DNA of 64,000 nt, from contig NZ_BDCI01000001.1 in NCBI RefSeq assembly GCF_001613425.1, forward strand, positions 186,001-250,000. The letters run 5' to 3'. The notes below the pieces were generated by a model that was not told the origin of the DNA, did not search any database, and worked only from the letters and a program-made list of their open reading frames with translations. Origin of the DNA: Nocardia vulneris. GTDB lineage: Bacteria; Actinomycetota; Actinomycetes; Mycobacteriales; Mycobacteriaceae. Shown here piece by piece: positions 1-10,412 of this stretch. Made by a program: the position numbers and the translations under genes. Position 1 is the stretch's first letter. Each line of letters starts with the position of its first letter.

Positions 1-1223
1 GGATTCCGGATATCGAAAACCCTGATGCCCGAGGAGATCCACCCGCACGCCAGCGCCGTCGGATCGTCGCGGCGATCGGCGGTGCAGTAGTGCGATTCGT
101 AGGCGAACGCCGAACCGCCCATGGACGACCCGATATTGGCATCGATGTTTTGCGGCAGGTTGATCTCCAGTTTGATCTTCGCGGCGACCTTGGGCGCGGT
201 GTCGTCGGCGATATCGATGAGTTTCACACCGCCGGAACCGCCTTCGTCGACCGTGTACAGATACGGCTTGCCGCCATAGGTCACCGGAATGCTGTGCTGG
301 GTGGCCCAGCCGTCGGTCCAGAACACCCGGCCGATGTGGTGCACCTGCGGGTTCGGATCGCGGCGCTGCACCGCGCTGATATCGAGCACGGTGAAGCCGC
401 CGAGCGCGGACAGATACATCCGGTTACCGTCGGCGCTGATCCCGAAGCCGTGCGCTTCGATACCGGTGAGCCCCTGCCAGACGACGCGCGGATTCGCCGG
501 ATCGGTGAGGTCGACCGCGCTGACGAAACCGGGGACGATGCCCGAGGCCCAATAGGTGTTGCCGTCCGGGGAGAAGCCGCCCTCGTGCGTGGTGATCGGC
601 AGCGGCATCAGCATATTCGTGCCGGCGCCCGGGTTGAGCAGGCGCGGATGCGCGCAGTCGGAGATATCGTAGACCGAGAGGTAGCCGACGCCGGTGCCCA
701 CCGGAACGCCGGTGCCCACCAGCAGCTTTCGGGCGGTGTTGACCTTCAGGCTCTCCCAGGTGCCCGCGAGCATGGCCGGTTCGGTGAGGGTGACGGTCGG
801 GCGCGGGTGCGCCGGGTCGGACACGTCGAGCACCTGGACACCGCGCCCCTCGCTGATCAGGTCGCCGGGGAAGAACGAGCCCATATAGGCGCAGTGCTCG
901 AAGCTGGTCGAGGTGATGCCCGCGCCGCGGCCCGCGAAACCGCCGACGAACGACATATTGCAGCGATAGCCCTGCGTGCTGCGTCCGCTGTCCCGGTCGG
1001 CCGCGGTCACGTCGCCCTGCATGCCGTTCTCCGGCGCCGAGCCCGCGCCGCAGTCGGCGCGCGGGACCGCGGTGCGGCCGACGTCGAGGAACTCCTGCAC
1101 GGCGGTCTGGATATCGGACTGCAGATCTGCGGACGCACTGCTCGGCACCATGAGTGCGGCCGCGAGCCCGACCATGACGAGGACCAGCGGTTTGGTGCCG
1201 CGCAGGCGTGTCAGTGAGCGCAT
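1..1223 (-). CDS. Secreted LVIVD-repeat beta-propeller-like protein (3' end cut by window edge)
   Basis: The frame opens at an ATG at 1223 and runs off the left edge, so the C-terminus is missing. Residues 1-32 form a Sec signal peptide: basic start, hydrophobic core, then an AxA-like site after PSSASA. The mature part repeats a pattern of V-x-D-(I/V)-S/T-D-P-A-x-P (for example VQVLDVSDPAHPR, VSAVDLTDPANPR, RVFDIRN). This is the signature of LVIVD-type repeats, which fold like a beta-propeller. Several Cys residues suggest an extracytoplasmic location. Substrate and function are unknown. The reverse strand carries only shadow frames. Confidence 0.8.
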   Translation of the reverse strand, partial: MRSLTRLRGTKPLVLVMVGLAAALMVPSSASADLQSDIQTAVQEFLDVGRTAVPRADCGAGSAPENGMQGDVTAADRDSGRSTQGYRCNMSFVGGFAGRGAGITSTSFEHCAYMGSFFPGDLISEGRGVQVLDVSDPAHPRPTVTLTEPAMLAGTWESLKVNTARKLLVGTGVPVGTGVGYLSVYDISDCAHPRLLNPGAGTNMLMPLPITTHEGGFSPDGNTYWASGIVPGFVSAVDLTDPANPRVVWQGLTGIEAHGFGISADGNRMYLSALGGFTVLDISAVQRRDPNPQVHHIGRVFWTDGWATQHSIPVTYGGKPYLYTVDEGGSGGVKLIDIADDTAPKVAAKIKLEINLPQNIDANIGSSMGGSAFAYESHYCTADRRDDPTALACGWISSGIRVFDIRN

Positions 1224-1301
1224 CGTCGAACTCCCCAACCTTCAGCAAGTTGATACGTGGTCGCCCAAACTGACTGGGACAGCCGACCGAACTGACTGAA
1301 T

Positions 1302-1314
1302 GGTAGTAACTACC
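1302..1314. promoter_or_regulatory. Perfect palindrome upstream of the LVIVD-repeat gene
   Basis: GGTAGTAACTACC is a perfect inverted repeat (6-bp arms, central A) about 80 bp upstream of the start at 1223. Two direct CAGTCAGTT repeats (minus-strand sense) lie between it and the gene. It is a plausible operator for an unidentified repressor; no regulator is adjacent. Confidence 0.35.
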
Positions 1315-1395
1315 GTTAACTTATGGGAAGGGTTTCGCGGAAATTGGCAGGGCGCGCGGCGTGCCATCTCGAAACGTGGGATCTGGTACGGGCGT

Positions 1396-2283
1396 TCAAC
1401 TGCTGGTGAGCTGGGTTTCCTGGGTCAGCAGCGCATCGCAGACGTCGAGCAGAATGCCGCGTAACTCGGCCGAACGCTCGGCCAGCGCCGACTGTGCCCT
1501 GGCGTACTCCGCGCGCCCGGCCGGCGTCTCGATCCGCACCGGCGTGTAGCCGTACTCAGACAGATCGTAGGGGCTGGCCCGCATATCGAGTTCGCGCGCG
1601 GCGCAGGCCAGCTCGAAGCAGTCCAGCATCAGCTGGGAGGAGACCAGCGGAGCCAGTTTGAAACTCCACTTGTAGAGGTCCATGTTCGCGTGCAGGCAGC
1701 CGGGCTGCTCCCGGTGCAGCTGATCGGCGCGGGTGAGCGGTTCGGCGTTGCGTCCCACCGCCGCCGGGGTGAAGAAGCGGAACGCGTCGAAATGGGTGCA
1801 GCGCAACGACATCGACTCCACGACGGCATCGGTGCCCGCGCGGCCGAGCCGCAGCGGCACCTGCTGGTGCCGGATGTCGTCGGTGCGGTAGACCATCGCC
1901 CACTCGTGCAGCCCGAAGCAGGACAGCTGCGCGGGACGAGCCGCGGTGGCGCGCAACAACGTCGCGACGAACTCGAGGGTGTCGCGGCGGCGCGTGAGGT
2001 ACGCCGGGTCGGCGGTGTACGCCGCGCCGGCCCGGTGGTAGCCGCGGGCGCCGTCGTACTCGCGGGCACCCGCCAGCGCGACGCCGAAGCCGGGATGCCA
2101 GCGTCGCAACTGCGCGGGTTTGTGCCCGTAGTAGGTGAACAGGAAATCGATCACCGGATGCGTCGAACCCGATGCGCGCCGTTCGAGATACGGGCCGACG
2201 AGCGCATCGAGCCGGTCGAGGTGCGCGGCCGCCGCCGCGCGCCACTCGTGCTCGGTGCGCACCGTCGTCGCGCCCGTGCTCAT
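1396..2283 (-). CDS. Actinobacterial protein annotated as 3-methyladenine DNA glycosylase
   Basis: 295 aa, ATG start. The sequence matches from memory an actinobacterial family routinely annotated as 3-methyladenine DNA glycosylase. Characteristic stretches are HPVIDFLFTYY near residue 45, RRWHPGFGVALAG, CFGLHEWAMVYR in the middle, CTHFDAFRFFTP, and PGCLHANMDLYKW followed by ELDMRASPYDL. It has no HhH-GPD motif, so the enzymatic label rests on annotation habit and I cannot confirm it from sequence. It lies 31 bp downstream of the CBS-domain gene and is probably the last gene of that operon. Confidence 0.7.
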   Translation of the reverse strand: MSTGATTVRTEHEWRAAAAAHLDRLDALVGPYLERRASGSTHPVIDFLFTYYGHKPAQLRRWHPGFGVALAGAREYDGARGYHRAGAAYTADPAYLTRRRDTLEFVATLLRATAARPAQLSCFGLHEWAMVYRTDDIRHQQVPLRLGRAGTDAVVESMSLRCTHFDAFRFFTPAAVGRNAEPLTRADQLHREQPGCLHANMDLYKWSFKLAPLVSSQLMLDCFELACAARELDMRASPYDLSEYGYTPVRIETPAGRAEYARAQSALAERSAELRGILLDVCDALLTQETQLTSS

Positions 2284-2314
2284 CGCCGAACCCCGAAAAT
2301 GCGGTACCGCGAAC

Positions 2315-3379
2315 TCATTCGATGATCCGGTGCGTCCCGTCGCGGACCGTGCCGACGAACTCCTCCACCAGATCCTCCAACGCCACGATGCCGGTGGTGT
2401 TGCCGCGGGTGTCCACGACGCGCCCCAGGTGACTGTTGGTGCGCCGCAACCGGGCCAGCGCCTCGTACAGCGGCGTGTGCATGCTGACGGTCGGCAACGG
2501 CCGGATATCGGTGCGGGGAATCGGCGTGTCCGGCCCCGCCGTCTCGTCGGCGACCTTGTCCAGCACGTCCTTGACGTGCAGGTAGCCGACCAGCGAACCG
2601 TCGCTCGCCTGGACCGGATAGCGGGAGAAACCGGTTTCGGCGACGGCGGATTCGATATCGCCGAGCGTGGTTCCGCTGCCCCGCAACGGCACCGTGCGGG
2701 TGGTCGCCAGCGACACCATCACATCGGCGACCACGCGGTCACTGGTGCCGAGCGCCTGGGTGAGCCGGCGGTGCTCCTCCTCGTCGAGCAGGCCCTCCGA
2801 GCGGGATTCGCCGATCATCTCGGCGAGTTCGACGGAGGAGACGGTCGCCTCCAGCTCGTCCTTGGGCTCGATGCGGAACATGCGCAGCGTCAGGTTCGCG
2901 GCCAGGTTGTAGACCGCGATGAGCGGACGCGCCAAACGCAACCACATCAGGTGCACCGGAACCAGCAGCAGCGCACTGCGTTCCGGGCCCGCCAGCGCGA
3001 TGTTCTTCGGAATCATCTCGCCGAACAGGATGTGCAGGATCACCACGATGGCGAGCGCGATCGCGAAAGCCACCGGGTGCAACAGCTGTTCGGGCAAGCC
3101 GAGGAACTCGAACGGACCCTCCAGCAGGTGCGCCACCGCCGGTTCGCCGACCCGGCCGAGCAGGATCGAGCAGATGGTGATGCCGAGCTGTGCCGCGGCG
3201 AGCATCATCGACAGGTTCTCGCCTGCCCGAATCACCGTGTTGGCGTTGCGCTTTCCCTGCGCCGCCAATGCCTCGAGGCGATCCCGGCGGGCCGAGATCA
3301 AGGCGAATTCGGCGGCGACGAAGAAGGCGTTACTGGCGAGCAGCACCACGGTGAGCAGCACGCCGAACAGGTCACCCAT
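2315..3379 (-). CDS. CNNM/CBS-domain membrane protein (Rv1841c-like)
   Basis: 354 aa. Residues 1 to about 190 are a CNNM (DUF21) membrane domain with the conserved FFVAAEFALISARRDRLE start, AAQLGITICSILLG and the FGEMIPKNIALA motif. A CBS pair follows at about 215-345. It lacks the C-terminal CorC_HlyC domain present in its upstream neighbour. Family members are annotated as 'hemolysins', but they are better viewed as Mg2+/Co2+ transport or efflux-linked proteins. Its start overlaps the upstream gene's end by 8 bp, indicating translational coupling; the two proteins may work as a heteromeric pair. M. tuberculosis Rv1841c/Rv1842c have the same arrangement. Confidence 0.9.
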   Translation of the reverse strand: MGDLFGVLLTVVLLASNAFFVAAEFALISARRDRLEALAAQGKRNANTVIRAGENLSMMLAAAQLGITICSILLGRVGEPAVAHLLEGPFEFLGLPEQLLHPVAFAIALAIVVILHILFGEMIPKNIALAGPERSALLLVPVHLMWLRLARPLIAVYNLAANLTLRMFRIEPKDELEATVSSVELAEMIGESRSEGLLDEEEHRRLTQALGTSDRVVADVMVSLATTRTVPLRGSGTTLGDIESAVAETGFSRYPVQASDGSLVGYLHVKDVLDKVADETAGPDTPIPRTDIRPLPTVSMHTPLYEALARLRRTNSHLGRVVDTRGNTTGIVALEDLVEEFVGTVRDGTHRIIE

Positions 3380-4814
3380 GACTGTGCTCCTGTTCGCGAT
3401 CGGCCGCCGTGCCGGACTCGGCCGGCGCGGTCTCCTCGTGCTGGAAGCGCCGCAGCGCGAGTTCGTCCGGGGCGACCGGGATCAACCGGACCCGGTCGAT
3501 GCGGCGGCCGTCCATGCGTTCGACCCGGGCGATCCAGCCACCGGAAGCCGGGGAATCCTCCGAAGACCATTGCTGGGAACGGGGATTGGGCAACAGCACC
3601 TCGTCGCCCGGCTCCGGGATGCGGCCGAGGCGGGTGAGCACCAGGCCGCCGAGTGTTTCGTATTCGCCTTCGGGCGCGTCGTATCCGGTGGCCCGGGACA
3701 CCTCGTCGATGCGCAGCAGACCCGAGCAGTCCCACCCGTCGGAGACGCGGCGCACGTCGAGTTCTTCCTCGTCGTGCTCGTCGCGGACGTCGCCGAGGAT
3801 CTCCTCGATGATGTCCTCCATGGTGACGATGCCCGCGGTGCCGCCGTATTCGTCGACCACCAGCGCGACCTGCATACCGTCGGCGCGGATGCGTTCGAGC
3901 ACCTCGTCGCCGTCCAGGCTCGCGGGCACGATCGGCACGGGATGGGCCAGCATCTGCAGCGGGACGGTCCGCCGGACCGCCGCCGGATGGGTGAACGCCT
4001 GTTTGACGTGCACCACGCCGAGGGTGTTGTCCAGATCGCCGTCGATCACCGGGAACCGCGAGTAGCCCGTGCGGCCGGCCGCCTCGATGAGATCGGCGAT
4101 GGTGTCGAGCTTGTCCAGCGATTCGATCTTCACCCGCGGCGTCATCAGTTCCTCCGCGCTGCGCTCACCGAATTGCAGTGAGCGGTCGATGACCTGCGCG
4201 GTGCGGGAGTCCAGCGCGCCGCGCAACGCGGACGTGCGGACCAGCGAACCGAGCTCCTGCGGGGAACGCGCGGAACGCAATTCCTCGGCGGGTTCGACAC
4301 CGAAGCGGCGTACCACCCAGTTGGCGGTGTTGTTGAGGAAGTGGATCAGCCATTTGAACACCACCGAGAACGCGACCATCGGCGCGGCGGTGACGCGCGC
4401 GGTGGCCAGCGGTTTGGAGATGGCGATGTTCTTGGGCACCAGCTCGCCGTAGATCATCGACAGCGAGGTGGCCAGCACGAGCGCCAGCGCGAGCGAGAGG
4501 CCGCGGGCCGCGCCGTCGCTGAGCCCGAGGCCGCTGAACAGCGGATCGAGCAGCCGGGCGAGTACCGGTTCGGCGATATAACCGGTGATCAGCGTGGTGA
4601 TCGTGATGCCGAGCTGGGCGCCGGACAACTGGAACGAGAGCGTGCGATGGGCTTGGCGGACCATGCGGGCCCGGACGTCACCCTCGCGCGCGTGCGCCTC
4701 GACGGTGCTGCGTTCCAGGGCGGTGAGGGAGAATTCGGCGGCGACGAAAAGCGCGGTGCCTGCCGTGAGAGCGATGAATCCGAGCAAACTGAGCACGGTG
4801 AGCGCGACGGTCAT
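3372..4814 (-). CDS. CNNM/CBS/CorC_HlyC membrane protein (Rv1842c-like)
   Basis: 480 aa from the ATG at 4814, which has a GGTGG 8 nt upstream; a GTG at 4826 is a less likely start. Domains in order: CNNM membrane domain (about 1-200, with LFVAAEFSLTALERS, SGAQLGITITTLITGYI and YGELVPKNIAI), a CBS pair (about 215-335, ending in DEYGGTAGIVTMEDIIEEILGDVRDEHD), then a CorC_HlyC domain (about 350-435, ELDVRRVSDGWDCSG to GDEVLLP). It is a likely inner-membrane Mg2+/Co2+ transport or efflux component, co-transcribed with the next CNNM gene. Confidence 0.92.
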   Translation of the reverse strand: MTVALTVLSLLGFIALTAGTALFVAAEFSLTALERSTVEAHAREGDVRARMVRQAHRTLSFQLSGAQLGITITTLITGYIAEPVLARLLDPLFSGLGLSDGAARGLSLALALVLATSLSMIYGELVPKNIAISKPLATARVTAAPMVAFSVVFKWLIHFLNNTANWVVRRFGVEPAEELRSARSPQELGSLVRTSALRGALDSRTAQVIDRSLQFGERSAEELMTPRVKIESLDKLDTIADLIEAAGRTGYSRFPVIDGDLDNTLGVVHVKQAFTHPAAVRRTVPLQMLAHPVPIVPASLDGDEVLERIRADGMQVALVVDEYGGTAGIVTMEDIIEEILGDVRDEHDEEELDVRRVSDGWDCSGLLRIDEVSRATGYDAPEGEYETLGGLVLTRLGRIPEPGDEVLLPNPRSQQWSSEDSPASGGWIARVERMDGRRIDRVRLIPVAPDELALRRFQHEETAPAESGTAADREQEHSHG

Positions 4815-4894
4815 CGTCGGCACCACCTGATGGCCGGAGACCCGCCGATCGGGAATGGAGCTCGGACTCGGAGGACGCGGGGGAGTAGGAGGAC

Positions 4895-4913
4895 GCCGGG
4901 TTTGTCACCCGGC
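4895..4913 (-). other. GC-rich hairpin in the leader of the CNNM operon
   Basis: GCCGGGT-GACAA-ACCCGGC forms a perfect 7-bp stem in the roughly 200-nt leader before the CNNM gene at 4814. The leader (4815-5016) holds no gene. It could carry a metal-responsive RNA element, but I could not match it to the M-box or Mn2+ riboswitch consensus. Confidence 0.3.
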
Positions 4914-5016
4914 TCGGTAGAGGAGCCCTCCTGTGCTGCGCCCTTGGACGCGGGTGACAACTGGATCCTTTCGCGAAGCCGGTGATGTGCGGCCGGAGGC
5001 CGGCAACCCCCATGTT

Positions 5017-5088
5017 ACCGGCCCACGTCGTGGAACGCGTGGGCCGGTCGGTGTCCCGGCACGGGCGTGTCGGACGCGCCGTGCCGGG
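5017..5088 (-). terminator. Two tandem hairpin terminators after guaB1
   Basis: Downstream of the guaB1 stop at 5111 come two strong hairpins. The first is a 10-bp stem (5055-5064 with 5079-5088, 14-nt loop). The second is an 11-bp perfect stem (5017-5027 with 5038-5048, 10-nt loop). Neither has a U-tract, as is usual in high-GC actinobacteria. They should separate guaB1 transcription from the downstream CNNM operon. Confidence 0.7.
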
Positions 5089-5110
5089 CGGGTGTTTCAG
5101 GGAACGGTGC

Positions 5111-6547
<1,437 letters not shown>

Positions 6548-6670
6548 TTAACCGATGATAACCAAGTCCGGGCGGTGGTGCGCAATCCGCCGGCATTCGG
6601 CGGAGACGAACCTCACAGCCTGCGGCTCGGGCGTGTCGCGGTGCGCCCGGGCGGCGTGAGCTGTGCGGAG

Positions 6671-7516
6671 TCAGGTCGCGGCCTGCGAGCGCGACAGGCT
6701 GATCGTCGCGGCGCACATGACGAGCACGGCCAGCGCGGTGACCAGCAACCCGAAACCATTGGTGCGGAAGCGTTCGTCGAGCACGGTGACGCCGACGAAG
6801 GCCGCCGCGAGCGGCTCGGCGATGGTGACCGCGGGCAGCGACGCCGCGAGCGAACCGGCCTGGAATGCCCTCTGCTGCAAATAGACCCCGGCGATCCCGG
6901 CGGCGACCAGCGCCCAGGTCTGCCAGCTGGTCAGCACCTCGAGCAGGCCGTGCTCGAACAGGTCCGTGACGTACGAGGTGAGCGCGGCGGCCAAGCCGTA
7001 GAGCGCACCACTCGCGGCGCCGAGCAACAGTGCGCGCCGGCCGGTGTCGGCGGAGCGGAGGCCGACCGCGACCGCGATACCGGTCAGGGCCACCAGAGCG
7101 ATCAGCGGGATCAGCCAATCACGCAGCGGCGCAGTGGTATTCCCCTCGGACGGGTTGCCGACGAGCAGGAAGACGACCAGCGCGGCCACCAGTGCGAGCG
7201 CAATCGCCCAGGTGCGGGCCGAGATTCGGCGCTCGTTCAGCCGCGCGGCCAGTGGTAGCGCGAAGACCAAGGCGCTCACCAGGATCGGTTGTACGAGCAG
7301 GACCGCGCCCAGCGCGAGCGCGGCCACCTGCATCGCGTAGCCGCCGAGGTCGCCGACCACACCGGCCCACCATCGCGGATTGCTCAGCAGCGCACGGACG
7401 AGCGGCACCTCGTCGGGCACCGCCGCGGCCGCCCGCTGCTGCGCCACCGCTGCCACGGCGAAGAACAGCGCGGCGAGCAGTGCGCAGGCGACGGCGCCCA
7501 CCGGATGGCCGGTCAC
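6671..7516 (-). CDS. DMT-superfamily (EamA/NIPA-like) membrane transporter
   Basis: 281 aa, GTG start. The protein is almost entirely hydrophobic with about nine to ten transmembrane helices in two halves (roughly 5-130 and 140-275), the duplicated layout of drug/metabolite transporters. Each half ends with a small-residue helix (LVQPILVSALVFALPLAA; ITIAEPLAAAFVGVTVLDE), typical of EamA repeats. Substrate unknown. It ends 123 bp before guaB1 and begins 5 bp after the DEAD-box helicase gene, so it is probably co-transcribed with the helicase. This spot is occupied by gnd1 in M. tuberculosis. Confidence 0.8.
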   Translation of the reverse strand: MTGHPVGAVACALLAALFFAVAAVAQQRAAAAVPDEVPLVRALLSNPRWWAGVVGDLGGYAMQVAALALGAVLLVQPILVSALVFALPLAARLNERRISARTWAIALALVAALVVFLLVGNPSEGNTTAPLRDWLIPLIALVALTGIAVAVGLRSADTGRRALLLGAASGALYGLAAALTSYVTDLFEHGLLEVLTSWQTWALVAAGIAGVYLQQRAFQAGSLAASLPAVTIAEPLAAAFVGVTVLDERFRTNGFGLLVTALAVLVMCAATISLSRSQAAT

Positions 7517-7521
7517 GACCG

Positions 7522-9249
7522 CTAGTTTGCCCCGCGGTTGCGGGTGCTCGGCGCACGCTCCGGGCGCACGGCGCGTCGCCGTGCCCTGCCGGGCGTGTCG
7601 CCAGCGCTGTTCCCGCCGGACCGGGCACCGGTACCCGCGAATCCGGCCGCGCCCGCGGTAGTGCGGCCCGCGCTCGCCGGTGCGGCACCGCGGCCTGCGC
7701 CGATCTTGGTCGAGGCCGCGCCACGACCGGTGGACCCGCCCCGCCCGGTGGCACCCGCGCCGGAGCGGGCCGGGCCGTCGTCACGTCGCGCGAAGCCCTT
7801 GCCGGAGCCTTCGCCCCGGCTGTTGTTCGTCCGTCCGGATGCCGCGTCGTCGCCGAAACCCTTGGCGGCACCGGCACTCCGACCGCCCGTGCTGCGTCCT
7901 GCGCCGGCGCCAGAGCGCCCGGCACGCGCCGGACGGCCTGCGGGGTCGCCGGCGCCGGAACGGCGGCCTGTGGCGCCGGAACGGCGTCGTCCGGTGGCCG
8001 AACCACCTTCGGCCGCCGCCTGCTTCGGCGGCGTGGGCGCGGCGACCGGAACGCCGGAGGGCTGGCGCGCGCCGGTGATCTCGATCAGGGTGCGGTCGCC
8101 GGGGCGCACCGCGATGCCCTTGACGTCGACGCCGGCTTTGCGGGTCATCGATTCGACGTCGCGCCGCTCCTCGTCCATCACCAGCGTGACGACCACGCCG
8201 TCCTCACCGGCCCGCGCGGTCCGGCCCGCGCGATGCAGGTAGGCCTTCGACTCGGCGGGCGGATCGACATGCACCACAAGGGAAATGCCGTCGACGTGGA
8301 TGCCGCGCGCGGCGACGTCGGTGGTGACCAGCACCGGCACCGAGCCGTCGGCGAAGGCCGCGAGCGTGCGGGTCCGGTTGTTCTGTGCCTTGCCGCCGTG
8401 CAGCGCACCGGCCGGGATGCCGACCCCGCGCAGTTGCTTGGCCAGCCGGTCCGCGCCGTGCTTGGTGCGGACGAACATGATGGTCAGACCCTCGCGGGCG
8501 GCGATCTCGGACGCGACGGCGCGCTTGACGAGCTTGTCGCGCACGAAGAGCAGATGGTGGGTCATCGTCGCGACCGACGCGGCGGGCGGCGCGGTCGAAT
8601 GCGTGACGGGAGAACGCAGGTAGCGCTTGACGAGCTTGTCCACCTCGCCGTCCAGCGTCGCCGAGAACAGCAGGCGCTGACCGTCTTTCGGGGTCTGGTC
8701 GAGCAGCTTGGTGACCTGCGGCAGGAAGCCCATGTCGGCCATGTGATCGGCCTCGTCGAGCGCGGTGATCCGCACGTCGGCGAGCGAGGCGGAGCGCTGC
8801 ATCACCAGATCGGCGAGCCGGCCCGGGGTGGCGATCAGCAGATCGACGCCGCGGGCGAGGCGGTCGGCCTGCCGCTTGATCGGCGCGCCGCCGACAACCG
8901 AGGCGACCCGCAGGCCGAGCGCTAGCGCCGGTGCGTCCAGCGAACGTTCGATCTGTGCGGCGAGCTCCCGGGTGGGCACCAGCACCAGACCGCGCGGGCG
9001 GCCCGGCTGGGACGCGGCGCCGGCGAGGCGGGCCAGCATGGGCAGTCCGAAGGCGAGGGTCTTGCCGGATCCGGTCGGGCCGCGGCCGAGCACATCCTTG
9101 CCCGCCAGGGCGTCCGGCACCGTTGCGGCCTGAATGGGGAACGGTGCCTCGATGCCGTCGCGCCGCAGTGCCTGTACGAGCACGGCGGGCAGGCCCAGAT
9201 CCGTAAATGACACGGTGGGCGCCGCGGCGACGGTGGTCGAGGGGGTCAC
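7522..9249 (-). CDS. DEAD-box ATP-dependent RNA helicase
   Basis: 575 aa from GTG at 9249, with GAAAGG 12 nt upstream. The motifs appear in order: Q-motif FTDLGLPAVLVQAL, Walker A GRGPTGSGKT, PTRELAAQ, TPGRL, DEAD in LDEADHMAD, SAT in LFSATLD, and HRAGRTAR. The last 150 residues are a low-complexity Gly/Ala/Arg/Ser tail typical of actinobacterial RhlE/CsdA-like helicases and probably bind RNA non-specifically. Likely roles are ribosome assembly, RNA unwinding in the cold, or mRNA turnover. Distinguishing RhlE from CsdA is not possible here. Confidence 0.9.
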   Translation of the reverse strand: MTPSTTVAAAPTVSFTDLGLPAVLVQALRRDGIEAPFPIQAATVPDALAGKDVLGRGPTGSGKTLAFGLPMLARLAGAASQPGRPRGLVLVPTRELAAQIERSLDAPALALGLRVASVVGGAPIKRQADRLARGVDLLIATPGRLADLVMQRSASLADVRITALDEADHMADMGFLPQVTKLLDQTPKDGQRLLFSATLDGEVDKLVKRYLRSPVTHSTAPPAASVATMTHHLLFVRDKLVKRAVASEIAAREGLTIMFVRTKHGADRLAKQLRGVGIPAGALHGGKAQNNRTRTLAAFADGSVPVLVTTDVAARGIHVDGISLVVHVDPPAESKAYLHRAGRTARAGEDGVVVTLVMDEERRDVESMTRKAGVDVKGIAVRPGDRTLIEITGARQPSGVPVAAPTPPKQAAAEGGSATGRRRSGATGRRSGAGDPAGRPARAGRSGAGAGRSTGGRSAGAAKGFGDDAASGRTNNSRGEGSGKGFARRDDGPARSGAGATGRGGSTGRGAASTKIGAGRGAAPASAGRTTAGAAGFAGTGARSGGNSAGDTPGRARRRAVRPERAPSTRNRGAN

Positions 9250-9433
9250 GAGTGGTGTGTGCCTTTCGTAAGACGGCGTGTTCGCAGGGCAGAACACGCT
9301 GTGCAGAGTGGGTCGTGGCGGTGCACGCTACGGTGCAGCGCGCGCTGCGGACAGAGGGTTTCGGGGTGCAGCGCGAAGGGGCGATGCGGCCGACCGTTCG
9401 GTAGGCCAAGTGTCCAGGATACGTCCTATGAGT

Positions 9434-10372
9434 TCAGCCGCGGAACAGCCGACTCAATTCGACCAGCCAAGGTACCGCGACGGCCATGGTGGGCACGACC
9501 AGAATGGCCGCGGAACCGAGGTAGGCGGCGCTGGCGACGCGCACGTCCCCGATCCGCCCGGTGAGCCGCTGGATGCGGATGAGTGTGGTGGGTCCGCCCG
9601 CGGCGAGCGCGCCCTGCGGCGCGGTCGACTTGGAACAGGCGACGAGGGCGCGGGCCAGCGGTTTGGGGCCGGTCACTTTCACCGCGGAATCGTCGGCGAG
9701 CAGTTCGATCAGCAGTTTCACCGAACCGAGCGCGGCTTTGCTCCGGACCACCCGCGGAAACGCCTCGTGTACCGCGGTGAACGCCTCGAGCACCAGGTCG
9801 TGCCGGGCGCGCAGGTGCGAACGCTCGTGGCTGACGATCGCGGTGATCTCGGCGTCGTCCAGGTTGGTCAGCGTGCCCTCGCTGATCACCACGCGCTGAC
9901 GCAGGCCGGGCAGGCAGTAGGCGATCGGCTCGGTGGCGGCCAGCACGCGGATATCGGCGGCGCGCCGGTGCGGGCCGCTCTGGTCGAGCAGGTCGACGAG
10001 CATCCGATGCCGCGCGCGACGCCGACGCGTGTGCACGCCGACCCGGACGATCGCGTAGATGAGCCGCGCGCCGACCAGCAGTGTGAGCATGAACACGAAA
10101 ACGTAGGCGAGCCACAGCGGTAGACCGAGCGCGTCGATCTCCCGGGTGGGGGAGGTGGTGGGCCGGCCGTCCGAACCCGGCACGAGCAGTTCGGCCGCAA
10201 TGGCCAGTCCGGAGCCGAACGCGCTGAGCACGGCGGCCAGCGCGATCGCCTGCCAGAGCACGACTGCTGCGCGGGGCGTCCGGTATGTCCAGGTCGCCCG
10301 GCTGAGCAGGGCCGGGGCAGGCCCCGCGAGAAGCAATGCGAGACCGGCGAATACCGGCGCGGTTGCGTTCAT
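9434..10372 (-). CDS. M56 family membrane metallopeptidase (BlaR1/MecR1-like, Rv1845c-like)
   Basis: 312 aa. Transmembrane helices lie near residues 5-25, 37-60 and 85-110, with one more near the C-terminus (AAILVVPTMAVAVPWLV). The zinc protease motif HERSH is at residues 182-186, and a basic cytosolic segment RRRRARHR at 117-124. It has no penicillin-binding sensor domain, so it matches the short actinobacterial BlaR-like peptidases. These are thought to cleave the BlaI repressor. It starts 40 bp after the blaI stop, forming a blaI-blaR operon as in Rv1846c-Rv1845c. The inducing signal is unknown. Confidence 0.88.
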   Translation of the reverse strand: MNATAPVFAGLALLLAGPAPALLSRATWTYRTPRAAVVLWQAIALAAVLSAFGSGLAIAAELLVPGSDGRPTTSPTREIDALGLPLWLAYVFVFMLTLLVGARLIYAIVRVGVHTRRRRARHRMLVDLLDQSGPHRRAADIRVLAATEPIAYCLPGLRQRVVISEGTLTNLDDAEITAIVSHERSHLRARHDLVLEAFTAVHEAFPRVVRSKAALGSVKLLIELLADDSAVKVTGPKPLARALVACSKSTAPQGALAAGGPTTLIRIQRLTGRIGDVRVASAAYLGSAAILVVPTMAVAVPWLVELSRLFRG

Positions 10373-10412
10373 CGACTCAGCTCACTGCGTTGGGGGCAAG
10401 GTCGCGAGGAGT

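Noticed and set aside
4861..5050. Plus-strand match to part of the manganese (yybP-ykoY) riboswitch motif GGGGAGTAG
   Set aside because: The orientation faces away from any gene, and the conserved second half was not found.
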